Part shown: in pieces, positions 14,017-16,598 of the stretch | How the letters are laid out: each line of letters opens with the position of its first letter | Position numbering within the stretch: the stretch's first letter is position 1 | Assembly: GCA_964631375.1 (NCBI GenBank) | Contig: CAZVYQ010000050.1 | Span: 1-16,598, forward strand | DNA: 16,598 nt | Reading direction: 5' to 3' | DNA from: JAAYYM01 sp964631375 | Lineage (GTDB): Bacteria > Bacillota > Clostridia > Lachnospirales > Lachnospiraceae | Position numbers and translations under genes: made by a program | Notes under the pieces: generated by a model | Seen by the model: the letters and a program-made list of their open reading frames with translations, nothing else | The model's database searches: none | Told to the model about the DNA's origin: nothing

Positions 14017-15312
14017 ATGTTGGAACAGTACGTGATTAAAGGCGGCAATTCGTTGGTAGGCGAGGTTGAGATCGGTGGAGCAAAGAATGCGGCACTGGCG
14101 ATTTTAGCGGCCTCCATTATGACGGATGAAAGCGTTGTGATAGAGAATTTACCAAATGTACGTGATGTCAGTGTATTGCTACAGGCAATGGAAGCGATCG
14201 GTGTTATAATCGAACGCATGGACAAGCATACAGTCAGGATCAATGGTTCTATGATTCATGATCTGACAATTGATAAGGATTATATCAAAAAGATCAGAGC
14301 ATCCTATTATCTGCTGGGAGCTCTGCTTGGCAAATACAAAAAGGCCGAGGTTGCGCTGCCGGGTGGCTGCAACATCGGTAGTCGACCGATTGATCAGCAC
14401 ATCAAGGGTTTCCGTGCACTTGGAGCAGAGGTGAAGATCGCTCATGGTATGATTCAAACCGAGGCTGAGAAGCTCATCGGTTCACATATTTATCTGGATG
14501 TTGTGACAGTAGGAGCTACGATTAATATTATGATGGCGGCCTCTCTGGCTGACGGCAAGACGATTATTGAAAATGCGGCAAAGGAACCACATGTCGTTGA
14601 TGTAGCCAATTTCCTTAACAGCATGGGAGCTAATATTAAGGGTGCAGGTACTGATGTGATCAGGATTAAGGGTGTTGAGAAGCTTCATAAAACGACCTAT
14701 TCTGTGATTCCGGATCAGATCGAAGCCGGTACTTTTATGTTTGCGGCAGCAGTAACCAAAGGGGATATCATGATTAAAAACGTGATTCCTAAGCATTTGG
14801 AGTCTATCAGTGCAAAATTGATTGAGATTGGATGCGAAGTAGAGGAGTTTGATGATGCCGTCAGAGTCGTATGCTCAAAGAGACTGCGTCACACGCAGGT
14901 CAAGACATTGCCTTATCCGGGATTTCCAACTGATATGCAGCCACAGATCGGAGTGGCATTGGCACTTTCAGAGGGAACCAGCATTGTAACAGAGAGTATA
15001 TTTGAGAATCGTTTTAAATATGTAGATGAGTTGTCATGTATGGGTGCCAATATCAAAGTCGAAGGCAATACAGCAATCATTGAAGGAGTTAATAAATACT
15101 CGGGAGCCAAGATCAGTGCTCCGGATCTGCGTGCGGGTGCAGCACTTGTGTTGGCCGGACTTGCAGCAGAGGGTATCACAATCATAGAAGATATTATGTA
15201 TATTGAGAGAGGGTACGAAGAATTTGATCTGAAACTCCAGAGTCTTGGAGCACAGATTGAGAAGGTATCTTCAGAAAAAGAAATTCAGAAATTTAAATTA
15301 AAGACAGGCTGA
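14017..15312 (+). CDS. murA: UDP-N-acetylglucosamine 1-carboxyvinyltransferase
   Basis: The start chosen is ATG 14017, 5 nt after AGAGG; GTG 14011 overlaps the ribosome site and TTG 14020 is an alternative. The protein is 431 residues, normal for MurA (about 420-440). GGAKNAALAILAA (20-32) holds the substrate-binding Lys23-Asn24. ALPGGCNIGSRPIDQHIKGF (113-132) holds Cys118, the active-site cysteine that fosfomycin modifies; it is present, so the enzyme should be sensitive to fosfomycin. PGFPTDMQPQ further on holds the catalytic Asp. MurA transfers enolpyruvate from PEP to UDP-GlcNAc, the first committed step of peptidoglycan synthesis, in the cytosol. Firmicutes often have two MurA paralogues; which one this is cannot be told here. 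It ends 2 nt from the stop of the convergent HD-GYP gene. Confidence 0.97.
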   Translation: MLEQYVIKGGNSLVGEVEIGGAKNAALAILAASIMTDESVVIENLPNVRDVSVLLQAMEAIGVIIERMDKHTVRINGSMIHDLTIDKDYIKKIRASYYLLGALLGKYKKAEVALPGGCNIGSRPIDQHIKGFRALGAEVKIAHGMIQTEAEKLIGSHIYLDVVTVGATINIMMAASLADGKTIIENAAKEPHVVDVANFLNSMGANIKGAGTDVIRIKGVEKLHKTTYSVIPDQIEAGTFMFAAAVTKGDIMIKNVIPKHLESISAKLIEIGCEVEEFDDAVRVVCSKRLRHTQVKTLPYPGFPTDMQPQIGVALALSEGTSIVTESIFENRFKYVDELSCMGANIKVEGNTAIIEGVNKYSGAKISAPDLRAGAALVLAGLAAEGITIIEDIMYIERGYEEFDLKLQSLGAQIEKVSSEKEIQKFKLKTG

Positions 15313-15351
15313 TCTTATACAAAGGTTTCTATGTAGAGATCAGTTTCTTTT
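15310..15351 (+). terminator. Possible murA terminator inside the HD-GYP 3' end
   Basis: TGATCT (15310-15315) pairs with AGATCA (15337-15342). An inner TAC/GTA adds three pairs across a small internal loop, and GTTTCTTTT follows. It is weak but is the only hairpin at this convergent junction. Confidence 0.4.
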
Positions 15352-16403
15352 GATAAATCTATAAATTCATTTCCGCATTTGATCATGGGCTTGGAGAGTG
15401 CAGCTTTATTCATGAAGACAACATCTCCTTCTTTGCCGTTACTCAATTTGACACGATTATTCATATAGGTTGTTGCTATATGCTCAAGGAAAGTCAGGAT
15501 ATAATGACTGTCGTATTTTTGCAATCCTTCTGTCTCAAAAATGCTGATCACCTTAAAAGGACATAAGGGACCACGGTAGATTCTGGCTGCAGTCATGGCA
15601 TCATAAACATCTGCGATTGCAACAATCTTTGCATATGGATTGATTCTGTTCTCACCGATGCCTAAAGGATAGCCTGAGCCGTCACAGCGCTCATGATGCA
15701 TCAGTGCTGATTCCTTGATTGCTTCATTAATGTTATATTCCATCAAAATATTATAGCCCTGTAAGGTATGTGTCTTGATTATATTGTATTCTGCGGGAGA
15801 CAGTCGATCCGGTTTACGAATGATATTCTCGGGAACCATGAGCTTGCCGATATCATGAAGCAGACCACACAGAGTCAATGTCTTGATCTCATCTGGATTC
15901 AGATTCAGCCAGTGACCAAATATGTTACAGATCAATGAAACGTTGATACTGTGCATATAGGTAAAATCATCATATTGACGCATATTATGCAGCATATCAA
16001 ATACAGTGATGCTGTTCATGTCCTTTTCAATCAGACTTACAACATTATGAAACATAGCCTCTATATCAATGGGGGCATTTTTTTCGACAATCTGATGAAT
16101 ATTATTTCTGAAATCATTTGTGGTTTCGAGAAAGTCATGCTCGAATTGTTTGAACTTTCTGCTGGCACGAATCTTTTCGGAATAGGAAGAATCAGGAGGC
16201 AGATTCTCATCCTGAAAAACCTCATTCGCTGTATCTGCATCATCCTTTACCTTAATGGCAAGAATCGAATAGAATTCCAGACGGGTTATCATCTTGTCGG
16301 ATAAAACGGTATCCTTGGGAAGAATCATTTGATTGTTATAGGAATAAACATCCTCGGCAGTCTGCATACCGGGAGTCAGATCAGCAGTACGTACTCTTCT
16401 CAT
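15315..16403 (-). CDS. HD-GYP domain cyclic-di-GMP phosphodiesterase
   Basis: The protein is 362 residues from the ATG at 16401-16403. The nearest purine site (AAAGGA) is about 14 nt upstream, unusually far. The in-frame codons before the ATG include a stop, so no longer form is possible. Residues 1-60 resemble the N-terminal module common in these proteins (DLTPGMQTAEDVYS), residues 60-140 are helical, and 145-310 is the HD-GYP domain: LLHDIGK (181-187) with metal ligands His183-Asp184, HHERCDGSGYP (236-246) with the complete HHE and GYP parts, and VAIADVYDAMTA (261-272). A short C-terminal beta region follows. It should hydrolyse c-di-GMP in the cytosol, which commonly affects motility and adhesion. 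No receiver or sensor domain is present. A strong promoter lies 57 nt upstream. Confidence 0.92.
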   Translation of the reverse strand: MRRVRTADLTPGMQTAEDVYSYNNQMILPKDTVLSDKMITRLEFYSILAIKVKDDADTANEVFQDENLPPDSSYSEKIRASRKFKQFEHDFLETTNDFRNNIHQIVEKNAPIDIEAMFHNVVSLIEKDMNSITVFDMLHNMRQYDDFTYMHSINVSLICNIFGHWLNLNPDEIKTLTLCGLLHDIGKLMVPENIIRKPDRLSPAEYNIIKTHTLQGYNILMEYNINEAIKESALMHHERCDGSGYPLGIGENRINPYAKIVAIADVYDAMTAARIYRGPLCPFKVISIFETEGLQKYDSHYILTFLEHIATTYMNNRVKLSNGKEGDVVFMNKAALSKPMIKCGNEFIDLSKETDLYIETFV

Positions 16404-16459
16404 GATGTCGTTACTTGTCCTTTCAATGATGATATTGTTAAATTATGCTTAATAAATAT

Positions 16460-16488
16460 AGTATAGAAATTAAAAGACTAAAAGTCAA
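16460..16488 (-). promoter_or_regulatory. Promoter of the HD-GYP gene
   Basis: On the minus strand, TTGACT (16483-16488), a 17-nt spacer and TATACT (16460-16465) are near consensus. The transcript starts near 16453, giving a leader of about 50 nt that is AT-rich and has no evident structure. Confidence 0.75.
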
Positions 16489-16495
16489 TGACTAC

Positions 16496-16524
16496 TTGAC
16501 GAACGTATAGAAAAGATGTATGCT
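16496..16524 (+). promoter_or_regulatory. Rightward promoter feeding the SAM riboswitch
   Basis: TTGACG (16496-16501), a 17-nt spacer and TATGCT (16519-16524) would start a transcript near 16531, about 15-20 nt before the riboswitch. Its -35 lies 7 nt from the -35 of the divergent HD-GYP promoter. Confidence 0.6.
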
Positions 16525-16545
16525 CTTAAAAGGTAGTAATTGAAT

Positions 16546-16598
16546 ATTTCTCTCTTATTCAGAGTGGTGGAGATACATAGGATCTGTGAAGCCACGGC
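16546..16598 (+). promoter_or_regulatory. SAM-I (S-box) riboswitch, 5' part, cut by the window end
   Basis: From 16552 the bases read CTCTTATTCAGAG, then GTGGTGGAGAT, then ATCTGTGAAGCCACGGC at the edge. This is the conserved 5' half of the S-box aptamer: the CTTAT-AGAG entry, the GGAG and TGAAGCC kink-turn elements, and the GC that begins the conserved GCAACC. GTGG (16564-16567) pairs with CCAC (16592-16595) as P2a, and AGAT (16571-16574) with ATCT (16582-16585) as P2b. It senses S-adenosylmethionine and usually shuts off methionine or SAM genes through a terminator. The controlled gene lies beyond the window; metK or a methionine uptake or synthesis gene is the expectation. Confidence 0.87.

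Noticed and set aside
15951..16304. 117-codon plus-strand open frame inside the HD-GYP gene
   Set aside because: It is a mirror of a conserved gene, with no ribosome site and no recognisable domain.
1..16598. Defence island, prophage, transposon or CRISPR array
   Set aside because: No transposase, integrase, phage structural gene, terminal repeats or regularly spaced repeats were seen. Apart from the XRE remnant the genes are ordinary chromosomal functions.

Overview
The window looks like a chromosomal segment of a spore-forming, motile Firmicute of class Clostridia, most likely a Lachnospiraceae-type gut anaerobe. The reasons are moderately low GC, purine-rich Shine-Dalgarno sites, spoIID and a SpoIIQ-like gene, a chemotaxis receptor, an HD-GYP protein, a RelQ-type alarmone synthetase, a DUF3784 protein and an S-box (SAM-I) riboswitch. 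Genus-level placement is inference. No insertion sequence, phage gene, CRISPR array, tRNA or rRNA was seen.

Layout, left to right. (1) 1-1073: the C-terminal half of a methyl-accepting chemotaxis protein, cut by the window edge. (2) 1208-4040: a cytosolic protein with a papain/C39-like Cys-His arrangement, then three close co-directional genes: a PEBP-family lipoprotein, a small DUF3784 membrane protein and a cysteine-rich flavodoxin-fold protein. (3) 4034-4201: the broken remnant of an XRE-type helix-turn-helix gene. Its tail carries the apparent promoter of the next gene, a 764-residue aconitase-family hydratase (4234-6528). (4) 6529-6788: a non-coding region with a candidate promoter and a strong intrinsic terminator, placed before a TTG-started gene for a calcium-loop (EF-hand-like) protein. 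It is a candidate attenuator or small RNA. (5) 7941-9781: spoIID and a catalytically degenerate LytM/M23 protein (SpoIIQ-like), which together resemble the forespore engulfment machinery. (6) 9778-10865: a small minus-strand gene whose stop overlaps that of spoIIQ, and divergently a small ppGpp synthetase. (7) 11208-13944: a compact run of a tail-anchored coiled-coil protein, a flavin reductase-like protein and a membrane-anchored LysM-G5-M23 murein endopeptidase. (8) 14017-15312: murA with its own consensus promoter. (9) 15315-16403, minus strand: an HD-GYP c-di-GMP phosphodiesterase. (10) 16483-16598: back-to-back promoters, the rightward one leading into a SAM-I riboswitch that runs off the window.

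Much of the right half concerns the cell envelope and sporulation. MurA makes the committed precursor of peptidoglycan, the LysM-G5-M23 protein probably cleaves peptide cross-links, and SpoIID with SpoIIQ act on peptidoglycan and the inter-membrane channel during engulfment. In Bacillus subtilis murAA, spoIID and spoIIQ are adjacent; here they are near one another but separated by about 4 kb of other genes. RelQ and HD-GYP add nucleotide second-messenger functions. The most unusual items are the 6594-6725 leader/attenuator, the XRE remnant reused as a promoter, and several conserved-looking proteins of unknown role (88-residue minus-strand protein, tail-anchored coiled coil, calcium-loop protein, Cys-His protein).
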